Origin: Cytobacillus oceanisediminis
GTDB taxonomy: Bacteria; Bacillota; Bacilli; Bacillales; Cytobacillaceae
Length of the DNA: 64,000 nt
Reading direction: 5' to 3'
NCBI RefSeq assembly: GCF_003182355.1
Contig: NZ_QGTW01000015.1
Span: forward strand, 78,111 to 142,110
The position numbers and the translations under genes were made by a program. The notes beneath the pieces were generated by a model that saw only the letters and a program-made list of their open reading frames with translations, searched no databases and was not told where the DNA came from. Below, piece after piece: positions 51,221-60,061 of this stretch; positions within the stretch are counted from its first letter, which is position 1, and each line of letters starts with the position of its first letter.

Positions 51221-51378
51221 GTTTAAAAATTGAAACACAGCTATCGAAATTATGATTTTTCTGTGAGTTACCGGTGAGACAATGATTTGGATAGAACTTT
51301 TTATGCACTGATAAGTCCGTTTTATGTGCGATTAAAAGTTTTTCTCTGCTTGTAGCAAGTAATTGATTTACCAAACGC

Positions 51379-52131
51379 TTAAACCTTCTTCGGCGCCCCT
51401 CTATATTTAGCTTCGCGCAGTTCAAGCGCATATGCGTCCAGATTTGGCATGCCCATTTCTCCTGCAATCGCGATTTCTTTTTCAATATCATAAGGGACAC
51501 GTACGATTTCGATAGAAAAAGCGGCCGGCTCCTTTGAGAGGTACTTCCCATGGAGAATGGAATAGGTTGCCTGCGGAATATCGAGGGAATTTCCGACGCT
51601 TCCTGTATTGAAGAGCGTTTTTTGAGGGTGGATCGGTTCGATCAGTGCAGCATGGATATCGCCATATCCAACTACATCCGGTGTCCGTCCTTCTTCGCCG
51701 GCATTAATATTCTCTGTATTCTCAAACATGGCCAGTTTTTCTTCATGAGAATCACGCATCGGCACAACCCGGTGATAGATGCTCTTGGCTGAGGCATGAT
51801 ACAGCCTGACATATTTTCCGCTCATATAAAAATCATGATGGAATGGCAGCGTGCTTAAATAAGCTAGTGCCTCTTCCCCAAGCTGCTTTTGATGCCATTG
51901 CCCCTCCTCGAAATCCAGTGGTTTCTGCATAAAATCATCCCAGTTTCCAAGAAGAACCACCTCGCAGATTTCCTTTATCCGTTCAACTGCTTTACGGGAA
52001 TTCGGACCTTTTCCAATTAAATCCCCCAGGCAAAATATCGTATCAATTCCGCGCTCGCGGATATTTTCCAAAACGGCCTCCAGTGCCGTCAAATTTCCAT
52101 GAATATCTGAAATCACTGCAACTTTCTCCAT
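51379..52131 (-). CDS. Calcineurin-like metallophosphoesterase
   Basis: 250 residues with the complete two-metal site: AVISDIHGNLTALE (DxH), CLGDLIGKGPNSR (GDxxxxG), LLGNWDDFM (GNWD in place of GNHD), and later YGDIHAALI and FNTGSVGNSLD. This is the YfcE/ApaH-like phosphodiesterase group that acts on nucleotides or phosphoproteins. The substitution of His by Trp in GNHD occurs in a known subset. Divergent from ppaC. Confidence 0.88.
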   Translation of the reverse strand: MEKVAVISDIHGNLTALEAVLENIRERGIDTIFCLGDLIGKGPNSRKAVERIKEICEVVLLGNWDDFMQKPLDFEEGQWHQKQLGEEALAYLSTLPFHHDFYMSGKYVRLYHASAKSIYHRVVPMRDSHEEKLAMFENTENINAGEEGRTPDVVGYGDIHAALIEPIHPQKTLFNTGSVGNSLDIPQATYSILHGKYLSKEPAAFSIEIVRVPYDIEKEIAIAGEMGMPNLDAYALELREAKYRGAPKKV

Positions 52132-52316
52132 TTATTGTCTCCTCCTTACCGTACCTATCTATTTCTCCATAAATCACATGCTTCCTCTATCCTTCCCTAA
52201 AAATAACCAACACTATTAACAAAATTTGATTTTTCCCAGTACCGCCATTACATTAGAAATATGGTAAAATAACAGCAGGCAAAAAACCAACATTACATAT
52301 AGAAGGAGTAAGGATT

Positions 52317-53249
52317 ATGTCAAAAGTATTTGTATTCGGACACAAAAACCCAGACACAGACTCGATCTGCTCAGCTCTTGCTTATGCGGAATTAAAAACC
52401 AAATTAGGCGTTGAGGCTGAACCGATCCGCCTAGGCCAAGTAAATGAGGAAACGCAATATGCTTTGGATTACTTTAAAGCTGAAGCACCACGCCTTGTTG
52501 AGGCCGTGTCAAAAGAAGTAAACGAAGTCATCCTTGTTGATCATAACGAGTTCCAGCAAAGCGCTGACGATATCAGAGATGTAAAAATCCTTGAGGTTAT
52601 CGACCATCACCGCATCGCGAACTTTGAAACAAGCGATCCGCTTTATTACCGTGCGGAACCGGTTGGCTGCACAGCAACCATCCTCAACAAAATGTACAAA
52701 GAAAACGGAGTGGAAATCAGCAAAGAAACTGCTGGCTTAATGCTTTCTGCCATTATTTCCGATTCCCTATTATTCAAATCTCCAACCTGCACAGACCAGG
52801 ACATTGAAGCAGCACGCGAGCTTGCAGAAGTCGCAGGCGTAAATCCCGAAGAGTACGGTTTAGAAATGCTAAAAGCAGGTGCAGATCTTAGTAAAAAAAC
52901 AGTTGAAGAATTAGTTTCCCTTGATGCGAAAGAATTCCAAATGGGCACCTATAAAACAGAGGTGGCACAGGTAAATGCAGTTGACCTGAATGACGTTTTA
53001 AACCGCCAAGCTGAACTTGAAGCTGTTATTTCCGAAACCATCAAGAAGAAAGAATTGGACTTATTCGTTTTTGTTCTAACTGACATCCTTAACAACGATT
53101 CAGTTGCCATCGCTCTTGGAAACGAAACAAAAGCCATTGAGCAAGCCTACAATGTAACGCTTGAAAACAACAAAGCCCTTCTTAAAGGCGTTGTATCACG
53201 CAAAAAGCAAATCGTACCACCGCTTACAAATGTATTGGCTGGTAAATAA
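52317..53249 (+). CDS. ppaC: Manganese-dependent inorganic pyrophosphatase
   Basis: 310 residues, a DHH-family type II pyrophosphatase: FGHKNPDTDSICSALAY at the N-terminus, VDHNEFQQS, the DHH signature VIDHHRIANF near residue 96, and the C-terminal RKKQIVPPL substrate loop with SRKKQ. It hydrolyses PPi in the cytoplasm. TTGATT and TACATT 17 bases apart upstream form a plausible promoter. AAGGAG precedes the ATG. Confidence 0.97.
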   Translation: MSKVFVFGHKNPDTDSICSALAYAELKTKLGVEAEPIRLGQVNEETQYALDYFKAEAPRLVEAVSKEVNEVILVDHNEFQQSADDIRDVKILEVIDHHRIANFETSDPLYYRAEPVGCTATILNKMYKENGVEISKETAGLMLSAIISDSLLFKSPTCTDQDIEAARELAEVAGVNPEEYGLEMLKAGADLSKKTVEELVSLDAKEFQMGTYKTEVAQVNAVDLNDVLNRQAELEAVISETIKKKELDLFVFVLTDILNNDSVAIALGNETKAIEQAYNVTLENNKALLKGVVSRKKQIVPPLTNVLAGK

Positions 53250-53255
53250 GATAAA

Positions 53256-53287
53256 AGGCAGTGCCGCATATTGGCACTGCTTTTTAT
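53256..53287 (+). terminator. Terminator of ppaC
   Basis: GCAGTGCC/GGCACTGC stem with a seven-base loop followed by TTTTTATTT; it reaches the end of the convergent monooxygenase gene. Confidence 0.9.
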
Positions 53288-54354
53288 TTGCCTTCCAATA
53301 AAGCTTCCGTCCCTCTCACAAGCTTCTGCATCAGTTCCTTCACCGTTATATCTTCTGCCATTCGCACTCCCTGTCCTGCCCATAGTGACATAAACTCCGG
53401 CCGCTCCAACTTGGCAGCCTGTTTTCGGAGAGATGCTGTCAAATCATTCTGCAGCGGGTAAGGCAACACAGGCTGCTCCTTCATCTCTTCCGTGAATCTG
53501 TTGCTAATTCCCCTTGCCATCTTCCCGGAAAAAGCTTTTGTTAAAACTGTATGCTCTTCTGTAGCATTTAAGAGGGCATCCTTATAGAACGGGTTTGCCC
53601 CGCTTTCTCTGCATGGGAGAAACACCGTTCCGAGCTGGACACCAGCTGCGCCAAGCATGATCGCTGCAGCAATCCCGCGTGCGTCCATCATTCCGCCGGC
53701 AGCAATGACAGGCTTGCCGACTGCATCCGCGACCTGCGGAATAAGCGCCATGGAGCCGACCAGTCCACTTTCCTCCTTATGAAAAGTGCCCCGGTGTCCG
53801 CCAGCCTCACTTCCCTGGGCAACAATCAAATCTGCCCCGGCCTCCTCCCACTCTGCTGCTTCATTAACATTCGTGGCTGTTCCAATAATTACAGTGCCCT
53901 GTTTCTTTAGTTCGCGAATAACGTTTGAATCAGGTATGCCAAACGTAAAGCTGCATACAGGAACACGTTCTTCCATTACAGCTTCCAGCTGTTTTTCATA
54001 GAGAGCGCCATAATCCTTCTTAGGCAGGAGGAGTTTCTCCTTTATCCCCAGCTCACTACTATACTTGTTGAGCACTTCTCCCATTCTGCTAATCTCTTCT
54101 TTTTGTGCCGAGACCTCCAGATTCGGAACAAAAAGATTTATGCCAAATGGTTTGTCCGTCAGACTCCGAATCTTTCTGATATCTTCTCTTATCTCATCAG
54201 AATTCATATAGCCTGCTCCCATATTGCCTAGACCGCCGCTATTGGAAACCTCACTGATTAATCCCGGTGTTGTCATTCCACCTGCCATTGGCGCCTGAAA
54301 AACAGGAAATTGTATGTCCAGCTTTTCCGTTAAACGATTCCGGTTCCAGCCCAT
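53284..54354 (-). CDS. Nitronate monooxygenase (2-nitropropane dioxygenase-like)
   Basis: 356 residues, FMN-binding TIM barrel: APMAGGMTTPGLISEVSNSGGLG at the start, LIVAQGSEAGGHRGTF with the catalytic histidine, and AAGGMMDARGIAAAIMLGAAGVQLGT for the flavin phosphate. It oxidises alkyl nitronates such as propionate-3-nitronate to the aldehyde and nitrite. The preceding thioredoxin-like gene ends 23 bases upstream, so the two form a short operon. Confidence 0.92.
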   Translation of the reverse strand: MGWNRNRLTEKLDIQFPVFQAPMAGGMTTPGLISEVSNSGGLGNMGAGYMNSDEIREDIRKIRSLTDKPFGINLFVPNLEVSAQKEEISRMGEVLNKYSSELGIKEKLLLPKKDYGALYEKQLEAVMEERVPVCSFTFGIPDSNVIRELKKQGTVIIGTATNVNEAAEWEEAGADLIVAQGSEAGGHRGTFHKEESGLVGSMALIPQVADAVGKPVIAAGGMMDARGIAAAIMLGAAGVQLGTVFLPCRESGANPFYKDALLNATEEHTVLTKAFSGKMARGISNRFTEEMKEQPVLPYPLQNDLTASLRKQAAKLERPEFMSLWAGQGVRMAEDITVKELMQKLVRGTEALLEGK

Positions 54355-54377
54355 TGCTAACCCACACCCTTCCCTGA

Positions 54378-54938
54378 TTATTTTTCCGAAACTAGTGCAT
54401 CTATCATGCTATTTGCAACCGTATGCCAGATTTCTGAGTCTTCCTGATAAGAAGCTGTCAGCCTTCTATACATACTCATCTGCTTTTCCTTAAAATCATC
54501 AGTCTCCTGCGCCGGGAGCTTGCTGCGTTCCTCATCCACGATTTCCTGGATACGTTTGGCCCGGGGTCCCCAAACCGCCTGCTCTTCTCCTTCTTTATCT
54601 ATAAAAATAAAGATTGGTATTGCTCTAGAGATTCCATTCGTGAGGTACTGGTCCATTAGCTCAAGGTTTTGGTCCCGCAAAATAAAACGGACTTCCGCTC
54701 CGATTTCCTCCGAGATTTTTAAAAGGATCGGATTGTTCAGCATGGCATCCCCGCACCAATCCTCTGTAATAGCAATTGCCTTTAAGCCAGTTCCCTTTAA
54801 CTTTTCCAGCCTATCTTTTTCTTCATCAGCCAAAGAAAAACGGCTATATACTCCCTCCATTGCCTCCTTATTTACTTTCATTCCCTCAATGTATTCTTTC
54901 GGGCTTAGCCCTTTTTCAAACCAGTCCATTAACTCCAT
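54378..54938 (-). CDS. Thioredoxin-fold protein with WCGD in place of WCGPC
   Basis: 186 residues. Central thioredoxin fold with ITEDWCGDAMLNNP (Trp61-Cys62-Gly63-Asp64) and the cis-proline in SRAIPIFIFIDKEG. Only one active-site cysteine is present, so it cannot do a normal dithiol exchange; single-cysteine members of this thioredoxin_9 group are common in Bacillus and of unknown function. AAAGGAGAGG precedes the ATG. It is upstream of, and probably co-transcribed with, the nitronate monooxygenase gene. Confidence 0.83.
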   Translation of the reverse strand: MELMDWFEKGLSPKEYIEGMKVNKEAMEGVYSRFSLADEEKDRLEKLKGTGLKAIAITEDWCGDAMLNNPILLKISEEIGAEVRFILRDQNLELMDQYLTNGISRAIPIFIFIDKEGEEQAVWGPRAKRIQEIVDEERSKLPAQETDDFKEKQMSMYRRLTASYQEDSEIWHTVANSMIDALVSEK

Positions 54939-55090
54939 GCTTACCTCTCCTTTATAAATTGCCTCTAAATCTTATTCTTTAACTCTAGCTCTTATTCCTG
55001 CACACTTATTAGTTGCATTTGCTGTAAAACTATGTAAAACAAAATCTTTTCCTGGGAAATAGGGGAGCCTTTTGTCGAACCAATTATATA

Positions 55091-55118
55091 CAAAAAGCTG
55101 ATGGATCTCCATCAGCTT
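55091..55118 (-). terminator. Terminator of gatCAB
   Basis: AAGCTGATGGAGATCCATCAGCTT is a near-perfect hairpin followed on the minus strand by TTTTTG, about 45 bases after the gatB stop. Confidence 0.88.
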
Positions 55119-55160
55119 CGTTTGCATATAATCGATTGGGAGGAGCTAATAGCTTCCCTC

Positions 55161-56588
55161 TTATCTCTTCTTTATTTCCTCTTGCAATAGCTTGTTAACA
55201 AGCGGAGGATTTGCCTGGCCTTTTGTTGCTTTCATAATCTGACCGACAAGGAAACCGATCGCTTTTTGTTTCCCGTTTTTGAAATCCTCGATCGATTGCG
55301 GGTTCGCATCAAGCGTTTCTCCGATAATTTTCAAAAGAGCACCTTCGTCAGAAATCTGGACTAGGCCTTTTTCTTTAACGATTGTTTCAGGCTCGCCGCC
55401 ATTTTCAATCAGCTCTTTGAAAACAGTCTTAGCAATCTTTGATGAAATGGTGCCGTTTTCGATCAATTTAATCATACCGGCAAGTCCTTCAGCTGTCAGA
55501 GCGATATCGCTAAGCTCTTTTTGCTCAGCGTTCAAATAGGCGGAAAGCTCACCCATCACCCAGTTGGAAGCCTGTTTTGCATCTGCACCTGCATGAACAG
55601 CCGCTTCAAAGAAATCGGATGTTTCTTTTGTGACCGTCAGGACAGCAGCATCATAGGCAGGCAATCCTAGCTCTTCAATATAACGGTTCTTTCTTTGGTC
55701 CGGAAGCTCAGGGATTTCTGCTCTGATGCGCTCCTTCCATTCTTCATCGATATGGATATCAAGCAAATCCGGCTCAGGGAAATAACGATAATCATCCGAA
55801 CCTTCTTTCACCCTCATAAGAATCGTCGTATTTGTCGCTTCATCATAGCGGAGGGTTTCCTGCTGGATTGTTCCGCCAGAACTCAAGATTTCCTCCTGGC
55901 GTTTTTCCTCATATTCCAGCCCTTTGCGGACAAAATTAAAGGAGTTCAGGTTCTTAAGCTCTGTCTTTGTACCGAATTCCTCCTGCCCTACAGGACGAAG
56001 GGAAATATTCGCATCACAGCGAAGTGAGCCTTCTTCCATTTTACAATCGGATACACCTGTATACTGAATAATCGATTTCAGTTTTTCCAGATAAGCGTAT
56101 GCTTCATTCGGTGTGCGGATATCCGGTTCAGATACGATTTCAATCAATGGCGTACCCTGGCGGTTATAGTCTACCAAAGAATATCCTTTTTCATGAGAAA
56201 GCTTTCCTGCATCCTCTTCAAGATGTATGCGTGTAATGCCAATCTTTTTCTTATAGCCGTCCACTTCGATTTCAATCCAGCCATGCTCTCCGATCGGCTT
56301 ATCAAATTGAGAAATCTGATAAGCTTTCGGATTGTCAGGGTAAAAATAGTTCTTCCGGTCAAATTTTGTAACAGGCGCAATTTCACAGTTTAAAGCCATT
56401 GAAGCCTTCATGCCGAATTCTACAGCCTTTTTATTAATAACCGGCAACACTCCCGGGTAGCCAAGATCAACCACCGTTGTGTTGGAGTTCGGTTCAGCGC
56501 CAAAATGGTTTGGGCTAGCCGAGAAAATTTTTGAATCCGTTTTTAACTCTACGTGCACTTCAAGTCCGATAACCGTTTCATATTTCAT
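55161..56588 (-). CDS. gatB: Aspartyl/glutamyl-tRNA amidotransferase subunit B
   Basis: 475 residues: the kinase-like tRNA-binding core (YETVIGLEVHVELKTDSKIF, DLGYPGVLPVINKKAV, RIHLEEDAGKLSH, DYNRQGTPLIEIVSEPD) and the C-terminal helical YqeY-like tail (GQIMKATKGQANPPLVNKLL). It activates the misacylated tRNA by ATP and receives ammonia from GatA. ATG 56588 has AAGGGGGG upstream; the longer frame is spurious. Third gene of gatCAB, 13 bases after gatA. Confidence 0.97.
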   Translation of the reverse strand: MKYETVIGLEVHVELKTDSKIFSASPNHFGAEPNSNTTVVDLGYPGVLPVINKKAVEFGMKASMALNCEIAPVTKFDRKNYFYPDNPKAYQISQFDKPIGEHGWIEIEVDGYKKKIGITRIHLEEDAGKLSHEKGYSLVDYNRQGTPLIEIVSEPDIRTPNEAYAYLEKLKSIIQYTGVSDCKMEEGSLRCDANISLRPVGQEEFGTKTELKNLNSFNFVRKGLEYEEKRQEEILSSGGTIQQETLRYDEATNTTILMRVKEGSDDYRYFPEPDLLDIHIDEEWKERIRAEIPELPDQRKNRYIEELGLPAYDAAVLTVTKETSDFFEAAVHAGADAKQASNWVMGELSAYLNAEQKELSDIALTAEGLAGMIKLIENGTISSKIAKTVFKELIENGGEPETIVKEKGLVQISDEGALLKIIGETLDANPQSIEDFKNGKQKAIGFLVGQIMKATKGQANPPLVNKLLQEEIKKR

Positions 56589-56601
56589 GAGTTTTCCCCC
56601 C

Positions 56602-58059
56602 TTACAGTCCCGGTTTTTGTTTATGATAATCAGTTGCCTGTTCAAATGCATGCGCTACACGATATACTGTACTCTCATCAAAATGCTTTCCGATAATTTG
56701 CAGGCCAAGCGGCAATCCATTAGAGAATCCGCATGGAACGCTAATTCCCGGTACTCCGGCAAGGTTCACCGGAATTGTTAAGATATCATTTGCATACATC
56801 GTAAGCGGGTCAGACATGTTTTCTCCGATTTTAAATGCAGGTGTTGGGGCTGTTGGCCCAATAATAACATCGTACTTTTCGAAGACATTCTCAAAATCCT
56901 GTTTAATGAGCGTACGTGCTTTTTGTGCTTTTTTATAGTAAGCATCATAATAGCCGGAGCTCAAGGCGAATGTTCCAAGCATAATACGTCGCTTCACTTC
57001 ATCCCCGAAGCCTTCTGCTCTTGTCTTTTTGTATAAATCGATTAAATTCTCAGGATCCGGAGTCCGGTAGCCATAGCGCACTCCATCAAAGCGGGCCAGA
57101 TTTGCTGACGCCTCTGAGGAAGACAGCAAATAATAGGTTGCCAGCGCATATTTCGAATGCGGAAGCGAAACCTCTTCCCAAGTGGCACCCATTTTTTCAA
57201 GCACCTTCAAAGAATCCAAAACAGATTGGCGCACCTCTTCATTGACACCCTCACCTAGATACTCTTTCGGTACAGCAATTTTCAGTCCTTTAACATCACC
57301 TGTCAATGCTTCTGCATAGCTTGGAACAACCACATTTGCTGATGTGGAATCCATTGGGTCTACCCCGGAAATCGCTTGAAGCAAATAGGCGTTATCTTCT
57401 ACAGTGCGTGTAATGGGACCAATCTGATCCAGTGAAGATGCAAATGCGATCAAGCCAAACCGGGATACTCTTCCATATGTAGGCTTTAATCCAACGACCC
57501 CGCAGTAGGAAGCAGGCTGTCTTATAGAACCGCCTGTATCCGATCCAAGCGAAAACAGCACCTCTCCGGCTGCAACAGAAGCAGCTGAACCGCCTGAAGA
57601 GCCGCCGGGTACTCTTTCGAGGTTCCATGGGTTGCGTGTCGCTTTGAAACCGGAGTTTTCATTGGATGATCCCATTGCAAATTCATCCATATTTAATTTG
57701 CCAATTGTAATCGTTTCTGCATTTTGTAACTTGGACGCGGCAGTCGCATCATAAATTGGATCAAAATTCTCAAGGATTTTGCTCGCGCTAGTTGTGCGCA
57801 GCCCTTTTGTAACAATATTATCCTTCACACCGATCGGCATGCCGAATAATAGTCCCTTTGCTTCGTCTGTTCCGATCTTTATATCCATCTTCTTTGCTGC
57901 CTCACGGGCTCTTTCTTCATCTAGCGTCAGGAAAGCCTGTACCTTGTCCTCTACTTCGCCAATACGTTTGTACGATTCACTGACAAGATCGGATACTGTA
58001 ATTTCTTTTTTATGTAAAAGCTGATGAAGCTCCGAAACCTTATGGTCAAATAAACTCAC
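56602..58059 (-). CDS. gatA: Aspartyl/glutamyl-tRNA amidotransferase subunit A
   Basis: 485 residues, amidase-signature enzyme with the catalytic Lys in PIGVKDNI, the first Ser in GGSSGGSAASVAAG and the Ser nucleophile in GSDTGGSIRQPASYCGVVGLKPTYG. It releases ammonia from glutamine for the amidation of Glu-tRNA-Gln or Asp-tRNA-Asn. GTG 58059 gives the same length and N-terminus (SLFDHK) as B. subtilis GatA; ATG 58062, one codon earlier, is equally compatible with the GGAGG site. Confidence 0.97.
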   Translation of the reverse strand: MSLFDHKVSELHQLLHKKEITVSDLVSESYKRIGEVEDKVQAFLTLDEERAREAAKKMDIKIGTDEAKGLLFGMPIGVKDNIVTKGLRTTSASKILENFDPIYDATAASKLQNAETITIGKLNMDEFAMGSSNENSGFKATRNPWNLERVPGGSSGGSAASVAAGEVLFSLGSDTGGSIRQPASYCGVVGLKPTYGRVSRFGLIAFASSLDQIGPITRTVEDNAYLLQAISGVDPMDSTSANVVVPSYAEALTGDVKGLKIAVPKEYLGEGVNEEVRQSVLDSLKVLEKMGATWEEVSLPHSKYALATYYLLSSSEASANLARFDGVRYGYRTPDPENLIDLYKKTRAEGFGDEVKRRIMLGTFALSSGYYDAYYKKAQKARTLIKQDFENVFEKYDVIIGPTAPTPAFKIGENMSDPLTMYANDILTIPVNLAGVPGISVPCGFSNGLPLGLQIIGKHFDESTVYRVAHAFEQATDYHKQKPGL

Positions 58060-58072
58060 CATTTTCCCCTCC

Positions 58073-58363
58073 CTACTCAATAATGGACGGCACTTTGATA
58101 TAGCCATCCTGATGTTCCGGCGCATTTTTTAGAACTTCTTTTTGCGGAAGCCCCTTCTCCGCCTTGTCTTCTCTCATCACATTTTTCATATCAAGCACAT
58201 GGGATGTCGGTTCTACATTTTCTGTATCCAGCTCATTAAGCAGCTCTGCAAACGAAATTATTTTGTCCAGCTGTTCAGTAAAAGTAACAGCCTCTTCCTC
58301 AGTTATTGCAAGTCTTGCCAAATGCGCAACATGCTTTACCTGGTCAGTTGAAATTCTCGACAT
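58073..58363 (-). CDS. gatC: Aspartyl/glutamyl-tRNA amidotransferase subunit C
   Basis: 96 residues, the small scaffold that ties GatA to GatB. It has the family pattern VKHVAHLARLAITEEEAVTFTEQLDKIISF, LNELDTENVEPTSHVLDMKNVMREDK and the C-terminal GYIKVPSIIE. ATG 58363 follows GGAGGTGGC; it is the first gene of the operon, and no other gene is close upstream. Confidence 0.95.
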   Translation of the reverse strand: MSRISTDQVKHVAHLARLAITEEEAVTFTEQLDKIISFAELLNELDTENVEPTSHVLDMKNVMREDKAEKGLPQKEVLKNAPEHQDGYIKVPSIIE

Positions 58364-58585
58364 AAATGCCACCTCCAAAATTAAATTCTGCCAATGCACA
58401 ATAATTATGATCATACCAAACTTTCGCGCGTTAAAGCAACACGCGCGAAAGCTGTTTCAATTCAATCTTCAGCTTATTTTACCATGAGTTGAACGAATTG
58501 TGTGTTTGCTTCTCATCTTGCAGGATAAATGAACAGCAAAGCCTAATTAATATGGTTGTGATTATTTTTTACAGGAGGTCATATT

Positions 58586-58942
58586 ATGGAATTTTTCCGC
58601 TTTGATACAGAGGCAAGCAAGGAGATTACTCAGTTCAACAGCCACAATGCCAGCATCAGTCCGATTCTCAGGAACACCGCAGCTACAATTGGCTGTATCC
58701 ATCTTAAGGAAAATAGCGTTCTTGGTAGGCATCCAGCCACATGCCCACAGCTTTTCCTTATCGTTGATGGAGAAGGCTGGGTCAAAGCAGCCGGCGGTGA
58801 ACAAGTAGCTGTCGTGAAAGGGACTGCCGTTTATTGGACTGAAGGAGAGGAACACGAGTCAGGTTCATATCTAGGCATGACAGCGATTGTCATTGAAGGG
58901 TCTGACCTGGATCCGCATGCATATTTAAAGCCTTTGGAATAA
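58586..58942 (+). CDS. Cupin-domain small protein
   Basis: 118 residues forming a single small cupin barrel (IGCIHLKENSVLGRHPATCPQLFLIVDGEGWV, then VKGTAVYWTEGEEHESGS). The metal-ligand pattern is incomplete: one His in GRHPA and Glu/His in GEEHES, where the usual motif has HxH. Possible small-molecule binding or sugar-isomerase role, substrate unknown. CAGGAGG precedes the ATG. Confidence 0.78.
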   Translation: MEFFRFDTEASKEITQFNSHNASISPILRNTAATIGCIHLKENSVLGRHPATCPQLFLIVDGEGWVKAAGGEQVAVVKGTAVYWTEGEEHESGSYLGMTAIVIEGSDLDPHAYLKPLE

Positions 58943-59019
58943 GAGAATGCATTGGGACGTCTCACCTTGAAGGAAGCTTCTGAGCAAACCAGGGACCGGT
59001 TTAAAAAGCCTGCTGTATC

Positions 59020-59290
59020 AACAACTGACCGATATATATAAAATCTGGCGTTAAAATTAGGAAAGTGACCAATATATTGAAATTCTGACCGATAAAATCA
59101 AAAAGTGACCGATATAAGTATTTCCGGCCAACTGCACTTGTACCTGAAAATTTCCAGATTGGCAATTAGCCGAAAATCTTTCAGTTTGGCCGGTATTTTA
59201 TCAAAATTGGCCGGTAAACTTGTGTTTTTGGCCGGTATTTTAATAAAATTGGCCGGTAATTGTATGTTTTTGACGATAAATTTAAAAAAT
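59020..59290. repeat. Double intergenic array, 20 and 21 bp periods (array F)
   Basis: First half: TGACC at 59026, TGGCG at 59046, TGACCAATATA at 59066, TGACCGATAAAA at 59086 and TGACCGATATAA at 59106, exactly 20 apart. Second half: TTGGCCGGTA at 59186, 59207, 59228 and 59249 and TTGACGATAA at 59270, exactly 21 apart. The two halves have different units (GACCGATA and GGCCGGTA). The gap of 435 bases holds nothing else I can identify. Confidence 0.75.
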
Positions 59291-59377
59291 CAGAAGCCGG
59301 TATTAATGAGGGAAACAACTATCCAAATGTTTCCAATACAAAAATGAGCGGCGCCTGCCATTGCGCTGCTCATTTAA

Positions 59378-59821
59378 CTATCTGCCCCGCTTAAATATCT
59401 TTGCTAAAATACCGCCTTTCTTCCCTGATGCCTTTTTAGGCTCTGCCTTCACTGTTTTCCTTTCGACATATATATCCGGTTTATCAATCGCATAGTCATG
59501 CGCTAGAACCAAACCAATTTCTGAATTATGTTCTTTGTTGGTGACGATCGTGTATTCAACTTTATACTTTGAAGCCAACTTAATATATTTCGATAAGTAT
59601 GAATAGCTCATATTCCCATTCAGGTAAAGATGTGCCTGGCTGTTGGTTTTTAAAGCTTCATCCACTTGCGGATAAATCCCGTCTTCTCTTACCTGCGGCT
59701 GTTTCAGCGCTATGACAATCCGTTCCCGAAGCGTCCCTAAAAACTTCCGCCGCTCATCAGGCTTTGTCTGTTTTTGCCCGTGAATCCCCTGCTGGAGATA
59801 ATCATCTATATTTTCAGCCAC
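59378..59821 (-). CDS. yueI: YueI family protein (DUF1694)
   Basis: 147 residues. DDYLQQGIHGQKQTKPDERRKFLGTLRERIVIAL, then HLYLNGNMSYSYLSKYIKLASKYKVEYTIVTNKEHNSEIGLVLAHDYAI are the DUF1694 core; the C-terminal tail is a Lys-rich extension. The fold resembles bacterial ribosomal L7Ae-type proteins, suggesting RNA binding, but function is not established. GTG 59821 has GGAGG seven bases upstream, better than 59857. Confidence 0.85.
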   Translation of the reverse strand: MAENIDDYLQQGIHGQKQTKPDERRKFLGTLRERIVIALKQPQVREDGIYPQVDEALKTNSQAHLYLNGNMSYSYLSKYIKLASKYKVEYTIVTNKEHNSEIGLVLAHDYAIDKPDIYVERKTVKAEPKKASGKKGGILAKIFKRGR

Positions 59822-59968
59822 CGTACAACCTCCGTCCTTATTCTGACTGCTCTGCAACCATTGTATAAATGGGGCATCTCCAATTCAAATATAAATCTTA
59901 GTTCGCCTAATAATATGTATGTTTTTGCATTATAAGCTGTGCTAGTTTAATCTTATCCTTCTTAACCT

Positions 59969-59998
59969 AAAAAAAACCTCTCTTCAATGAAGAGAGGT
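59969..59998 (-). terminator. Terminator of aceA
   Basis: ACCTCTCTTC/GAAGAGAGGT stem with a tiny loop, followed on the minus strand by eight T residues; about 65 bases after the stop codon. Confidence 0.9.
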
Positions 59999-60061
59999 GA
60001 AAAATGGAGAATATACAGGTAAAAAAAACAAGTTACCAACGGTTAAAATTAAGTAATAGGA

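Noticed and set aside
59020..59290. CRISPR-like array
   Set aside because: Units are under 12 bases and come every 20-21 bases with no room for distinct 30-base spacers; no cas genes are present.
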